Source: a bacterium YEK0313
Lineage (GTDB): Bacteria > Pseudomonadota > Alphaproteobacteria > Rhizobiales > Phreatobacteraceae
Length of the DNA stretch: 64,000 nt
Reading direction: 5' to 3'
NCBI GenBank assembly: GCA_000751295.2
Contig: CCMO02000001.1
Coordinates: forward strand, 248,001-312,000
Numbering within the stretch: the stretch's first letter is position 1; each line of letters opens with the position of its first letter. Positions 17,927-25,848 of this stretch are shown here, piece after piece. The position numbers were made by a program, and so were the translations under genes. A model generated the notes under the pieces. That model ran no database searches, was not told where the DNA came from, and worked only from the letters and a program-made list of their open reading frames with translations.

Positions 17927-19312
17927 TCAGTTCTGCTGGTTGCGCCGCTGGGCGATGATGTCTTCGGCCCGCAGCCAGCCGGGCGAGCCGGTGGGCAGCG
18001 AGCCCTGGGCCCGGCGGGCGAGCGAGCGCGCGGCGACGAGATCGCCCTCGTGCAGCGAAGCCTGGGCGGCGGAGAGATCGGCCTGGCCGCGATCGTTCTT
18101 GCGGCCATAGGCGATGGCGAGCTGGCGGTAGCCGTCGGCGGCTTCCGGCTCGCGCTGGAGGGCGAGGCGCAGCTCACGCACCGCCTCGTCCAGCATGGCA
18201 TTGTTGCCGGTGGCGACCAGGGCATGGCCGAGCATGATGCGGATCAGGCCGGAATTCGGCGCCAGCGAGACGGCGCGCCGGAGCGAGGGCAGCGCCTGAG
18301 CCGGCAGCCCGGTTTCGAGCAGGATCTGGCCCTTGATCTCGTGGAAATAGGGATTGTTGGGCTGTGACCGGATCAGCTCGTCGGCGAGCGCCGCGGCCCG
18401 GTTCCGATCGCCGAAGCGGAACATCTGGATGGTGCGGGCATAGCGGGCGGGCAGCGAGGTGTCGCTCGGCGGGTAGCGGCGCGTGATCGCGTCGCTGCGC
18501 TCGATGAAGCCGACCAGCTTGGCCCGCGCCAGGTTGTGGCGCATCACCCGGTCGGGTGGATCGACGGCGTTGTAATGGGGGCTTGCCTTGGCCAGCGGCT
18601 CGATATTGGCGACACGATCCGCGGGCATGGGGTGGCTGACCATGTAGGGATCGGCCTGCCGGGCGGCGAACATGGTCTGCTCCTGGAGCCGCCGGAACGT
18701 TTCCACCATGCCCTTGGCGGACTGGCCGGAAGCGTTGAGGTAACCGATCGCCGCACGATCGGCGGCCGCCTCCTCGCCGCGCTGGTAGGACAGGAGCGAT
18801 CGCATGGCGATGTGCTGGCCGCCGGTCAGCACGCCCGGCGCCGCCTCGCCGATGCCGCCGGCGCCCCGGCCGGACGCGGCCCCCGCCGCCACAGCGCCGG
18901 CGCCGGCCAGCATGCCGATGACCGCCAGGATCTGGGCGCGCTCGACCGCCTCGCGCAGGCGCGCCAGATGGCCGCCGGCAATATGGCCGGTCTCATGGGC
19001 CATGACGCCGATCAGTTCGTTGGGCGTGCGCGAATCGATGATGGCGCCAGCATTGACGAAGATGCGCCGGCCATTGGCGACGAAAGCGTTGAAGGCGCGA
19101 TCGTTGATGACGACGACATTGGTCTGGCTGCCGCCGACGCCGGCGACGCGGAACAGCGGCCGCGCATAGTCGCGCAGGAGATTCTCGATCTCGGTGTCGC
19201 GGACGATCGGCAGGCCGCGCTGCTGGGCAAGGGCCGGCGGCACCGTCGAAACAGTGGCCAGGATTGCCAGCACCGAGGCTGCAAGGCGTGTGCGAAACGG
19301 CTGAGACGTCAT
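17927..19312 (-). CDS. M48-family periplasmic metalloprotease with TPR region (BepA-like)
   Basis: 461 residues: signal peptide to about residue 30, zinc protease domain with H106-E-T-G-H110 and the downstream EEAAADRAAIGYL block giving the third ligand, then a tetratricopeptide-like C-terminal half (about 300-440). This is the architecture of BepA/YfgC, which handles outer-membrane protein quality control. A TTGACG / 17 bp / TAGGTT promoter-like pair ends only about 8 bases before the start codon, which would make the message nearly leaderless; a later start is possible. Next gene: dsbA-like. Confidence 0.9.
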   Translation of the reverse strand: MTSQPFRTRLAASVLAILATVSTVPPALAQQRGLPIVRDTEIENLLRDYARPLFRVAGVGGSQTNVVVINDRAFNAFVANGRRIFVNAGAIIDSRTPNELIGVMAHETGHIAGGHLARLREAVERAQILAVIGMLAGAGAVAAGAASGRGAGGIGEAAPGVLTGGQHIAMRSLLSYQRGEEAAADRAAIGYLNASGQSAKGMVETFRRLQEQTMFAARQADPYMVSHPMPADRVANIEPLAKASPHYNAVDPPDRVMRHNLARAKLVGFIERSDAITRRYPPSDTSLPARYARTIQMFRFGDRNRAAALADELIRSQPNNPYFHEIKGQILLETGLPAQALPSLRRAVSLAPNSGLIRIMLGHALVATGNNAMLDEAVRELRLALQREPEAADGYRQLAIAYGRKNDRGQADLSAAQASLHEGDLVAARSLARRAQGSLPTGSPGWLRAEDIIAQRRNQQN

Positions 19313-19520
19313 CCTGCGGGAACCTACGGAGCGGGCGACCGAGCGTCAACGCGCCTTGAGATCACGTTCGGGCGAGAGCCGTGACCTCATGGAAGCGGCA
19401 TGTTACAGGGCTTGCCGCGGCACGCCGCGGCGCTGGTCCCGGCGGATGAGTGCCCGCCGATCCCAGTCCCGGGTCCGGCTCATGCCGACGCATCCGGGCA
19501 AAACCATGACGAGGTCACCC

Positions 19521-20699
19521 ATGTCCCGCGAGGGCATTGCCCGTTCGCTGCTCACGCCGACCCGGCGCGGCTCCGTCGCCCCCTTCCTGGTCATGGACGT
19601 GATGACGGCTGCGGCGCGCGCCGAGGCCGAAGGCCGCAGCATCATCCATATGGAGGTCGGTGAGCCCGGCGCGGCGACGCCTGCGACCATTCGCGAGGCC
19701 GCCGCCAGGGCGCTAATGGACGGCCAGATCGGCTATACGCTGGCGCTCGGGATGCCCGAGCTGCGCCGGCGCATCGCACGCTATTATGCCGATATCCATG
19801 GCGTCGCGGTGCCGATCGAGCGCATCGCTGTGACCATGGGCTCGTCGTCCGCCTTCATCCTCTCCTTCCTCGCCCTGTTCGAGGCCGGTGACCGGGTGGC
19901 GATCGCAAGCCCCGGCTATCCGGCCTACAAGAACATTCTGGAAGCGCTGGGCTGCGAGGTGGTGTTCATCGAGACCACCGCCGCGACACGGTACGCGATC
20001 ACGCCCGCCATGCTCGCGGCGGAACATGCGAAGAAGCCGCTCAACGGCCTGCTGGTGGCAAGTCCCGCCAATCCGACCGGCACGATGATGACGCCCGAGG
20101 CGCTGAAGGCGCTCGTCGTCGCCGCCCGCGACCTCGGCATCCGCTTCATCTCCGACGAGATCTATCACGGCCTGTCCTACGACATGCCCTGCGCGACGGC
20201 GCTCGAAAGCGCCGACGACGTGGTGGTGATCAACTCGTTCTCGAAATACTACTGCATGACCGGCTGGCGCATCGGCTGGATGGTGGTACCGGAGAGCTTG
20301 GTGCGGGCGGTCGAGTGCCTCGCCCAGAACCTGTTCATCTCGGCCCCGAAGCTCAGCCAGATCGCGGCGCTCGCCGCCTTCGAGGCGACCGATGCCCTGG
20401 AAGCGATCAAGGCAGGCTATGCGGCCAATCGCGCGGTGCTGCTCGACGGCCTGCCGAAAGCCGGGCTCGACCGCCTGCTGCCGGTCGACGGCGCCTTCTA
20501 CGTCTATGCCGACATCGGCCACCTGACCAATGACAGCATGGACTTTGCCCGTCGCATGCTCGCGGAGGCAGGCGTGGCGGCGACGCCGGGGCTGGATTTC
20601 GACCCGTTCGGCGGTCAGCACGCCATCCGCTTCTCCTTCGCCGGCTCGACGTCCGACATGGAGGAGGCGATGCGGCGGCTCGCCGGTTGGTTGAAATGA
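19521..20699 (+). CDS. PLP-dependent aminotransferase, class I/II
   Basis: 392 residues, fold-type I. SPANPTGTMMTPEAL, ISDEIYHGL and the Schiff-base lysine K242 in NSFSKYYCMTGWRIGWMV are standard for the aspartate-aminotransferase-like group. The substrate cannot be read from the sequence. I prefer ATG 19521 (MSREGIARS); an in-frame ATG at 19506 would add five residues. It is divergent from the M48 gene and convergent with the broken phosphoesterase (5 bases apart). Confidence 0.9.
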   Translation: MSREGIARSLLTPTRRGSVAPFLVMDVMTAAARAEAEGRSIIHMEVGEPGAATPATIREAAARALMDGQIGYTLALGMPELRRRIARYYADIHGVAVPIERIAVTMGSSSAFILSFLALFEAGDRVAIASPGYPAYKNILEALGCEVVFIETTAATRYAITPAMLAAEHAKKPLNGLLVASPANPTGTMMTPEALKALVVAARDLGIRFISDEIYHGLSYDMPCATALESADDVVVINSFSKYYCMTGWRIGWMVVPESLVRAVECLAQNLFISAPKLSQIAALAAFEATDALEAIKAGYAANRAVLLDGLPKAGLDRLLPVDGAFYVYADIGHLTNDSMDFARRMLAEAGVAATPGLDFDPFGGQHAIRFSFAGSTSDMEEAMRRLAGWLK

Positions 20700-20703
20700 T
20701 CGT

Positions 20704-21462
20704 TCAGGCCATGAAACCGGTGGCCAGGGCATGGGCCCATTCCGGCCGGCCATTCGCCCGTGCCCGCTCGGACGCGGCCTGCCAGTCGTAGGGCACCGCG
20801 ATCATTTCGACCGCGGTCACCGCGCCGGCCTCAATCGACACCATGGCGTAGCGGGCATGCGGCGAGCCGGCCTCCGACACGTGCGGCTGCGGCGGGGTCG
20901 GGTCATCATAGGCAGGCGCACCGACACTGCCGGGATTGACCAGCACCGCGCCTGTCGCGGCGACGCGCAGAAGCCGCGGCTGGTGGCTGTGGCCGCAGAG
21001 AACGAGGCCGGCCGATGCCGCCGCGCCCAGCCGGCCTGCCAGGATCGCACCGTCGACCAGGGCGAGCTTCCCGCCGACGACATCCTCGGCGAGATAAGCA
21101 TTGTCGTCATCCGGCCTTGCGTGAAAGGCGCGGACGGTCACGCCCTCGGCTTCGAAGGTCAGCCCGGGCGGCAGCTCACGCAGCCAGCGCCGAGCCGCCT
21201 CGTCGAGGGCGTCGAAGGCATAACGATCCGACGGGCCCATCGCCGCCGGATCGCCGTCACCGACCCAGCGATCGTGATTGCCGCGAACCGTGGCAAGACC
21301 GAGCGGCATCAGGCGCTCTCAGGTCTCGCGAGGCCAGAGCGGGCCTGAGACGCAATCGCCAAGATTGACGATGCGGTCGGCCCCGCGCCCGGCCACGTCG
21401 GCCAGCACGGCGTCGAGCGCCAGAACGTTGCCGTGGATATCGGCGATGACGGCAAGGCGCAT
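20704..21462 (-). pseudogene. Metallophosphoesterase split by an in-frame TGA
   Basis: Reading from ATG 21462 gives the expected N terminus (MRLAVIADIHGNVLALDAVL ... RIVNLGDCVSGPLWPRET) with metal ligands DIHGN and GDC. A TGA at 21321-21319 then interrupts the frame, which continues without shift into ERLMPLGLATVRGNHDRW (the GNHD ligand block) and CGHSHQP, VNPGSVG to the natural end. Total length without the stop is about 252 codons, normal for the family. The ORF starting at ATG 21309 lacks the first two metal-binding motifs and cannot be a complete enzyme. Either a recent nonsense mutation or a base-call error. Confidence 0.85.
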
Positions 21463-21516
21463 GAGATGGTCCTGGCGGCAAGGATTGGGCTCGGGATGGC
21501 GTCGGCGGACAGCCAG

Positions 21517-21792
21517 TCAGGCGACGAGATCGGCATATTCGGGGTGCTTCTTGATATAGCCGGCAATGAAGGGGCATTGCGGCACCACCTTCAGCCCCTG
21601 GGCTCGTGCATCGTCGAGCGCGCCGCGCGCCAGCGCCGAACCGACGCCGCGTCCGCCGAGAGCGTCCGGCACCACGGTATGGACGAAGGTGATCACGCCG
21701 GGCTGCAGCGTATAGTGCGCGGCGGCGACATGACCATCGACGACGAGTTCGTAGCGATGCTCGCCGGCATTGTTGCGCACATTATCGGACAT
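21517..21792 (-). CDS. Small GNAT-like N-acetyltransferase (COG2388 type)
   Basis: 91 residues with a minimal GNAT core: RYELVVDGHVAAAHYTL, the beta4 strand ITFVHTVVPDALGGRGVGSAL (acetyl-CoA loop GGRGVGSAL) and the C-terminal VVPQCPFIAGYIKKHPEYADLV, which is characteristic of the YjdJ/COG2388 group. The start at 21792 (MSDNVRN) fits family length; the longer frame reads into the heptamer repeat upstream and should be ignored. Confidence 0.88.
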   Translation of the reverse strand: MSDNVRNNAGEHRYELVVDGHVAAAHYTLQPGVITFVHTVVPDALGGRGVGSALARGALDDARAQGLKVVPQCPFIAGYIKKHPEYADLVA

Positions 21793-21860
21793 GGGCAGGC
21801 CTCGCTTCCCTTGATGATATTCCACCCGGACCATGTCGGATCGCAGGGTCACTTGTCCAG

Positions 21861-21917
21861 GAAGAGCGAGTGGCGAATAGCGGATGGCGAGTAGCGAATG
21901 GGGTGTGGGGACGCGGC
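21861..21917 (+). repeat. Heptamer repeat, left arm of an inverted repeat
   Basis: About five tandem copies of a degenerate heptamer of the form TRGCGRA (for example TGGCGAA, TAGCGGA, TGGCGAG, TAGCGAA), followed by TGGGG and GCGGC. A matching array in inverse orientation lies beyond the far end of the IS3 element (23299-23356). Together they would have formed one long imperfect hairpin before the insertion. Such intergenic heptamer arrays look like a dispersed genomic repeat. Confidence 0.7.
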
Positions 21918-21961
21918 TGGAGTGCACCCATAAAGTGAGACACGGTAATCACGTTACAGGG
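21918..21961 (+). repeat. IS3 left terminal inverted repeat
   Basis: 44 bases: an outer 12-base block (TGGAGTGCACCC), a 6-base unmatched block (ATAAAG) and an inner 26-base block (21936-21961) starting TGAGACACGG and ending GTTACAGGG. The inner and outer blocks match the right end perfectly in inverse orientation. Confidence 0.9.
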
Positions 21962-21978
21962 GCCTGTGAGGATGAGCT

Positions 21979-22389
21979 ATGGGCCTGCAAGTACACCGTG
22001 TCTTTTCGGTCGCGTTCAAGGCTGCGGCCCTGCGCCGTGTGGAAGCCGGCGAAGCGCTTGCGACGGTTGCGCGCGATCTGAAGGTTGAGCGCAAGCTTCT
22101 GTATGACTGGCGGCGGGCCTACGAGACGGGCGGCCTTGCCGGACTGGAGAACCGCAAACCGGGGCGCAAGCCCGGTTTGCCCATGACGCCCGAAGAGCGG
22201 GCCCTCAAGCCGCCGCCGGACTTGCCTGGCGATCTGGCGCAAGCCCATGCGCGGATCGCCGAGCTCGAGCGCAAGATCGGGCGCCAGCAGATGGATCTCG
22301 ATTTTTTTCGCAGAGCCTTGCATCTTGCGGGCGGCCCGGAGGCGCAGGTCTCCACCGCATCCGCATCTACGCGGCCATCGAAGAAATGA
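21979..22389 (+). CDS. IS3-family transposase OrfA
   Basis: 136 residues. N-terminal helix-turn-helix (FSVAFKAAALRRVEAGEALATVARDLKVERKLLYDWRRAYE) recognises the IS ends, and a heptad helix (LAQAHARIAELERKIGRQQMDLDFFRRAL) serves for multimerisation. Ribosome site GAGGATGAGCT precedes ATG 21979. The stop overlaps the orfB ATG (ATGA, 22386-22389). A T TTT TTT slippery heptamer near its end allows an OrfAB fusion. Confidence 0.9.
   Translation: MGLQVHRVFSVAFKAAALRRVEAGEALATVARDLKVERKLLYDWRRAYETGGLAGLENRKPGRKPGLPMTPEERALKPPPDLPGDLAQAHARIAELERKIGRQQMDLDFFRRALHLAGGPEAQVSTASASTRPSKK
22302..22308 (+). other. Candidate -1 programmed frameshift site (T TTT TTT)
   Basis: Seven T in the orfA frame read GAT TTT TTT CGC, an X-XXY-YYZ slippery heptamer. 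A -1 slip enters a frame that stays open for 78 bases and reaches the orfB ATG, giving HRIRIYAAIEEM just before the annotated OrfB start. IS3-family elements commonly make their active transposase this way. Confidence 0.7.
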
Positions 22390-23240
22390 CCGTACAGATG
22401 CAAGGCGGCCTCGATATTCAGCGGCTGTGCGGCCTTTCCGGGGTCTCACGCGCCGGTTTCTACCGATATCGGCAAGAACGGGTGCCGGCTCAGGCCGATA
22501 CAGAGCTGCGCGATACGATCCAGAAGCTCAGCCTCAAACACCGTCATTACGGCTATCGGCGCATGACGGCCCAATTGCGCCGCGACGGCACGCCGGTGAA
22601 TGCCAAGCGCGTGTTGCGGCTGATGCGCGAGGACAATCTCCTGTGCATGCGCGGCCGGCCCTATGTCCCGCGCACCACCAATAGCCGCCATGGCTATCGC
22701 ATTCTGCCCAACCTGGTGCGCGGGCTCGTGCCCTCCGGCATCGATCAGATCTGGGTCGCCGATATCACCTATATCCGCCTGCTCGAGGCCTTCGTCTATC
22801 TGGCTGTCATCCTCGACGCCTTCTCTCGCAGGGTGGTCGGATGGGCGCTCGAAGATCACCTCCAAACCCGCCTGGCGCTCGCAGCTCTCGACATGGCCAT
22901 CGCCGCCCGCGGGCCGCAGGCGGGCCGCCTCATTCATCACTCCGACCGGGGCGTCCAATATGCCTGCAGCGACTACGCAAGCCGCCTCGACCACCATGGT
23001 ATCCGGATGAGCATGAGCGGGGTCGCCAACCCCTACGACAATGCCAAGGCCGAGAGCTTCATGAAGACGCTCAAGGCCGAAGAGGTCGACGGCAAAACCT
23101 ACCTCACCCTTGACCACGCCCGCCGCGATATCGCTACCTTCCTGGAGACCACATACAACCGCGAAAGACTCCACTCCGCTCTCGGATATCAGCCTCCGGT
23201 TGAGTTCGAGAGCGACCTAAACCGGCATCACGTCCCCTAA
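22386..23240 (+). CDS. IS3-family transposase OrfB (DDE integrase domain)
   Basis: 284 residues with the HTH_21 region (LSLKHRHYGYRRMTAQLRR) and rve core. The catalytic triad is seen in IWVADITYI (Asp), HHSDRGVQY (Asp) and NAKAESFMKTLK (Glu), followed by NRERLHSALGYQPPVEFE. No stops or deletions, so the element should be able to move. Confidence 0.95.
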   Translation: MTVQMQGGLDIQRLCGLSGVSRAGFYRYRQERVPAQADTELRDTIQKLSLKHRHYGYRRMTAQLRRDGTPVNAKRVLRLMREDNLLCMRGRPYVPRTTNSRHGYRILPNLVRGLVPSGIDQIWVADITYIRLLEAFVYLAVILDAFSRRVVGWALEDHLQTRLALAALDMAIAARGPQAGRLIHHSDRGVQYACSDYASRLDHHGIRMSMSGVANPYDNAKAESFMKTLKAEEVDGKTYLTLDHARRDIATFLETTYNRERLHSALGYQPPVEFESDLNRHHVP

Positions 23241-23254
23241 CCAACGAACCAATA

Positions 23255-23298
23255 CCCTGTAACGTGATTACCGTGTCTCAGTGCAGGGGTGCACTCCA
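23255..23298 (+). repeat. IS3 right terminal inverted repeat
   Basis: Mirror of the left end: inner 26 bases (23255-23280, CCCTGTAACG...GTGTCTCA), a 6-base unmatched block (GTGCAG) and outer GGGTGCACTCCA ending at 23298. Confidence 0.9.
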
Positions 23299-23356
23299 GC
23301 CGCCTGCTTGTTCCCCAATCGCCACGCGCCACTCGCCATTCGCCCATATCCCGTTT
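23299..23356 (-). repeat. Heptamer repeat, right arm of an inverted repeat
   Basis: On the minus strand it reads GGGCGAA, TGGCGAG, TGGCGCG, TGGCGAT, TGGGG, then GCGGC next to the IS end. This is the inverse partner of the array at 21861-21917. Confidence 0.7.
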
Positions 23357-23425
23357 CGGGACAGTTCCGGCCGGCACGGCCCTTGCGACCGGTCCGGCAT
23401 GTTCGGATCGGTTCGGAGCCCCGGC

Positions 23426-24757
23426 ATGTCGCTCGATCGACGTTCCCTTCTTCTTGGCGCAGCCTGCCTCGCCCTGCCCGCGACGGCGCGCGCGGCCGCC
23501 CTGGACGGCGCCTCCTTCGGGCTGAAGCCGGATGCGGCCGAAGACCAGACGCGCCATTTCCAGCGCGCGGTAGAGACGGCGGCGACCTCGCGCCAGCCGC
23601 TCAGGCTCGGCGCCGGCAGCTATCGGATCGGCGAGATCAGGCTGCCCGCCAACAGCCAGATCATCGGCATCCGCGGTCAGACCAGACTGCTCTTCGCAGG
23701 CGGCACCGCCTGCCTCGCCGCCCAGCGCGCCGACAATGTGACGCTCTCCGGCCTCGTCATCGACGGCGGCGGGCGTGCCCTGCCCGATCGCCGCGGCCTC
23801 GTCACGCTCGCCCATGGGCGCGGCGTACGCGTCGAGGACTGCGAGATCGCGGGAGCCGGGCAGCACGGCCTGATGCTCGAAGGCATCGAAGGCATCGTCC
23901 GTGGCAACAGCATTGCCGGCGCCGCCAAGGCCGGCATCATGGCGCTCGACAGCCAGGGCCTGACCATCGCCCAGAACACGATACGCGGCGCCGGCAACAA
24001 CGGCATCCTCGTCTGGCGCACGCTCGCCGGCGACGACGGCACCATCGTGGAGGCGAACCGGATCGAGGAGATCGCCGCGCGCGACGGCGGCTCCGGGCAG
24101 AACGGCAATGCGATCAATGTCTTCCGTGCCGGCAATGTGATCGTGCGCGGCAACCGCGTCAGGACCTGCGCCTTTTCGGCGGTGCGCGCCAATGCCAGCG
24201 CCAATATTGCGATTACCGGTAATCAGTGCACCGGCCTCGGCGAGACCGCGCTCTATGTCGAATTCGGCTCGGAAGGCGCGGTCATCGCCAACAATCTCGT
24301 CGACGGCGCCGCGCTCGGCGTGGTCGTGACCAATTTCAACGAGGGCGGACGGCTCGCCGCGATCCAGGGCAACCTGATCCGCAACCTCGTCGCGCGTCGG
24401 CCGGCCGGCACCGATCCGAACGATCCGGCCGGTGTCGGCATCGCGGTTGAGGCCGACGCGGCGATTTCCGGCAATGTCGTGGAAGGCGCGCCCGCTGCCG
24501 GCATCCAGCTCGGCTGGGGCCAGTATCTGCGCGATGTCTCGGTGACCGGCAATGTCGTCAAGGGCGCGCCGGTCGGCATCGCCGTGTCGGTCGCCCCCGG
24601 CGCCGGCCAGGCCCTGATCACCGACAACCTGGTGCAGGGCGCAAGCCGCGGCGCCGTCGTCGGCATGGAGTGGAAACGGCCCGTCACCGGCGACCTCGCG
24701 CGCGAAGGCGCCGGACGCTACGCGCAGTTGACGGTTTCCGGCAACCGCGTGCGCTGA
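23426..24757 (+). CDS. Tat-exported right-handed beta-helix protein (TIGR03808 type)
   Basis: 443 residues. N terminus MSLDRRSLLLGAACLALPATARA is a twin-arginine signal. The rest is a run of short parallel-beta coils with repeated Asn/Gly turns (GNSIAG, QNTIRGAGNNGILV, ANRIEEI, GNRVRTC, GNVVEG, GNVVKG), as in pectate-lyase-like folds. The family is annotated only as a twin-arginine-translocated repeat protein in alphaproteobacteria; ligand and function are unknown. ATG 23426 has a CGGAG site 7 bases upstream. The insertion of IS3 lies 127 bases before the gene and may have moved or replaced its promoter. Confidence 0.88.
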   Translation: MSLDRRSLLLGAACLALPATARAAALDGASFGLKPDAAEDQTRHFQRAVETAATSRQPLRLGAGSYRIGEIRLPANSQIIGIRGQTRLLFAGGTACLAAQRADNVTLSGLVIDGGGRALPDRRGLVTLAHGRGVRVEDCEIAGAGQHGLMLEGIEGIVRGNSIAGAAKAGIMALDSQGLTIAQNTIRGAGNNGILVWRTLAGDDGTIVEANRIEEIAARDGGSGQNGNAINVFRAGNVIVRGNRVRTCAFSAVRANASANIAITGNQCTGLGETALYVEFGSEGAVIANNLVDGAALGVVVTNFNEGGRLAAIQGNLIRNLVARRPAGTDPNDPAGVGIAVEADAAISGNVVEGAPAAGIQLGWGQYLRDVSVTGNVVKGAPVGIAVSVAPGAGQALITDNLVQGASRGAVVGMEWKRPVTGDLAREGAGRYAQLTVSGNRVR

Positions 24758-24826
24758 CGCGCCGCGTCGTGCATTTCCGCCGAACTCATGCCGCGCCCGG
24801 GCGTTGCTGCGGTACGGAGGTGCGTC

Positions 24827-25084
24827 ATGACAGAATTCACGCTCGATGCGCCCGGCATTCATTTCGAGGACCACGGTGACCGTATCGTGATCCAGATCGA
24901 TGCACGGGCCAACGCCTTTCCGTTCCTGCGGACGCGAGCCATTCAGAATGTCATCGCGACGATCGAGGCGACGGCCAGGAGGCGCCCGGACGGGCGCGGC
25001 GGCCGGGCGATTCGATCGGAAGAGCCAAGGCGGCCCGCCGGTTATCCAACGACTTCGTTGCCGGCGGCGTTAACCAAGCCTTAA
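24827..25084 (+). CDS. Small hypothetical protein
   Basis: 85 residues (MTEFTLDAPGIHFEDHGDRIVIQID...) preceded by a strong GGAGG site 6 bases before the ATG. The first 50 residues look like a folded alpha/beta segment; the last 35 are Arg/Pro/Gly-rich and may not be structured. No family recognised. The stop codon lies inside a CtrA-type box that precedes the next gene. Confidence 0.5.
   Translation: MTEFTLDAPGIHFEDHGDRIVIQIDARANAFPFLRTRAIQNVIATIEATARRRPDGRGGRAIRSEEPRRPAGYPTTSLPAALTKP
25069..25084 (-). promoter_or_regulatory. Full CtrA-type box upstream of a secreted protein gene
   Basis: The minus strand reads TTAA-GGCTTGG-TTAAC, an exact match to the TTAA-N7-TTAAC consensus for the alphaproteobacterial cell-cycle regulator CtrA. 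It ends 53 bases before the start codon of the 153-residue secreted protein. TTAA tetramers are rare in this GC-rich window, so the match is unlikely to be chance, though binding is inferred. Confidence 0.6.
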
Positions 25085-25137
25085 TCGGATCAGTCCACCG
25101 TCCCCGGTCAAGGTTTTCCGCCTTGACGGAGGCGCCG

Positions 25138-25599
25138 ATGCGCGCGCTGATCCCGGCCCGTGCCGCCGGCCTTGCCCTGGCTGGCCTCATCTTCGCCGCA
25201 ACGCCGCTCGTCGCCCAGGAAGCGTGCGCGCCGGCCATCCTGGAGAGCCACACCGCCGAAGCGATGGTGGCCGACGCGGAGATGCGCGCCCAGGCCGCAG
25301 CGGCGCTGGAGGCCTGCGCCAATCTCGCCCGTGACCAGCAGCGCCAGTCCGGCGAGATCGAGGAACGCGTGCTTGCCCAGATCGCCGCGCTCGCCGGCCG
25401 CGGCACGCTGGCAAGCTATGCCGCCGACGAGATCCCGCAGAGCCCGGCGATCCTGATCAGCCTGCTCGAGGGCGCTTTCGACAAGCTCTACCCGCATCTG
25501 CGTGCCCTGCCTGAGCAGGAGAACGCCGCGGTCATGCGCGCCCTGTTCTTCCAGCTTGCCGACCAGGCCGGCAGCCGCACCACCGGATCGACCCGATGA
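25138..25599 (+). CDS. Putative periplasmic helical protein
   Basis: 153 residues: signal peptide MRALIPARAAGLALAGLIFAATPLVAQ, then a mature part rich in Ala/Glu helices with two Cys (EACAP, LEACANL), which could form a disulfide. No family recognised. ATG 25138 follows GACGGAGG; the TTG five codons earlier is less likely. A CtrA-type box lies just upstream. Its stop codon overlaps the start of a 50-codon frame (ATGA). Confidence 0.7.
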   Translation: MRALIPARAAGLALAGLIFAATPLVAQEACAPAILESHTAEAMVADAEMRAQAAAALEACANLARDQQRQSGEIEERVLAQIAALAGRGTLASYAADEIPQSPAILISLLEGAFDKLYPHLRALPEQENAAVMRALFFQLADQAGSRTTGSTR

Positions 25600-25748
25600 C
25601 CCCTGACACGTCCTCCCTGCCGATCCTTATCGCGCCGCCCCTCGCCGTCGACGCCAGTTTCGATGTCGACGTCGCGCTCGCCTACGACATCGAATGGCTG
25701 GACGAGCCCGGCACGGAAGCCTCCACCCCCGCTCTGTCGCGCAACTGA
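25596..25748 (+). CDS. Very small acidic protein (50 residues)
   Basis: ATG 25596 overlaps the preceding stop as ATGA, so translation would be coupled. The product (MTPDTSSLPILIAPPLAVD ... PALSRN) is acidic, Pro-rich and without a membrane segment or known motif. Support comes only from the overlap and from GC-rich third positions; it may be a chance frame. Confidence 0.35.
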   Translation: MTPDTSSLPILIAPPLAVDASFDVDVALAYDIEWLDEPGTEASTPALSRN

Positions 25749-25848
25749 CACCGCCTTTCGGCAGCCTTGCTGGCCTCCGAGCCGGCAGGCATGGTCCCGT
25801 CTCCAACAAAGCGGCCGCGAAACCTGCGGCCATGCCGGGGAACAGGCC

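Larger units (their letters stand above)
21918..23298 (+). mobile_element. Intact IS3-family insertion sequence (1381 bp)
   Basis: Bounded by 44-base terminal inverted repeats beginning TGGAGTGCACCC, which resembles IS150-type IS3 ends, and containing overlapping orfA and orfB with a complete DDE triad. No short direct target duplication is visible; instead the immediate flanks are GCGGC and GCCGC, which extend the inverted symmetry. The element lies between the GNAT gene and the Tat-exported beta-helix gene and disrupts neither. Confidence 0.92.

Noticed and set aside
21915..23301. 3-base target duplication for the IS3 element
   Set aside because: Left flank GGC and right flank GCC are inverted, not direct; no duplication can be claimed.
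25047..25060. CAACGA-CT-TCGTTG as a terminator after the small gene at 24827
   Set aside because: It lies inside the open frame, has a two-base loop and no T run.
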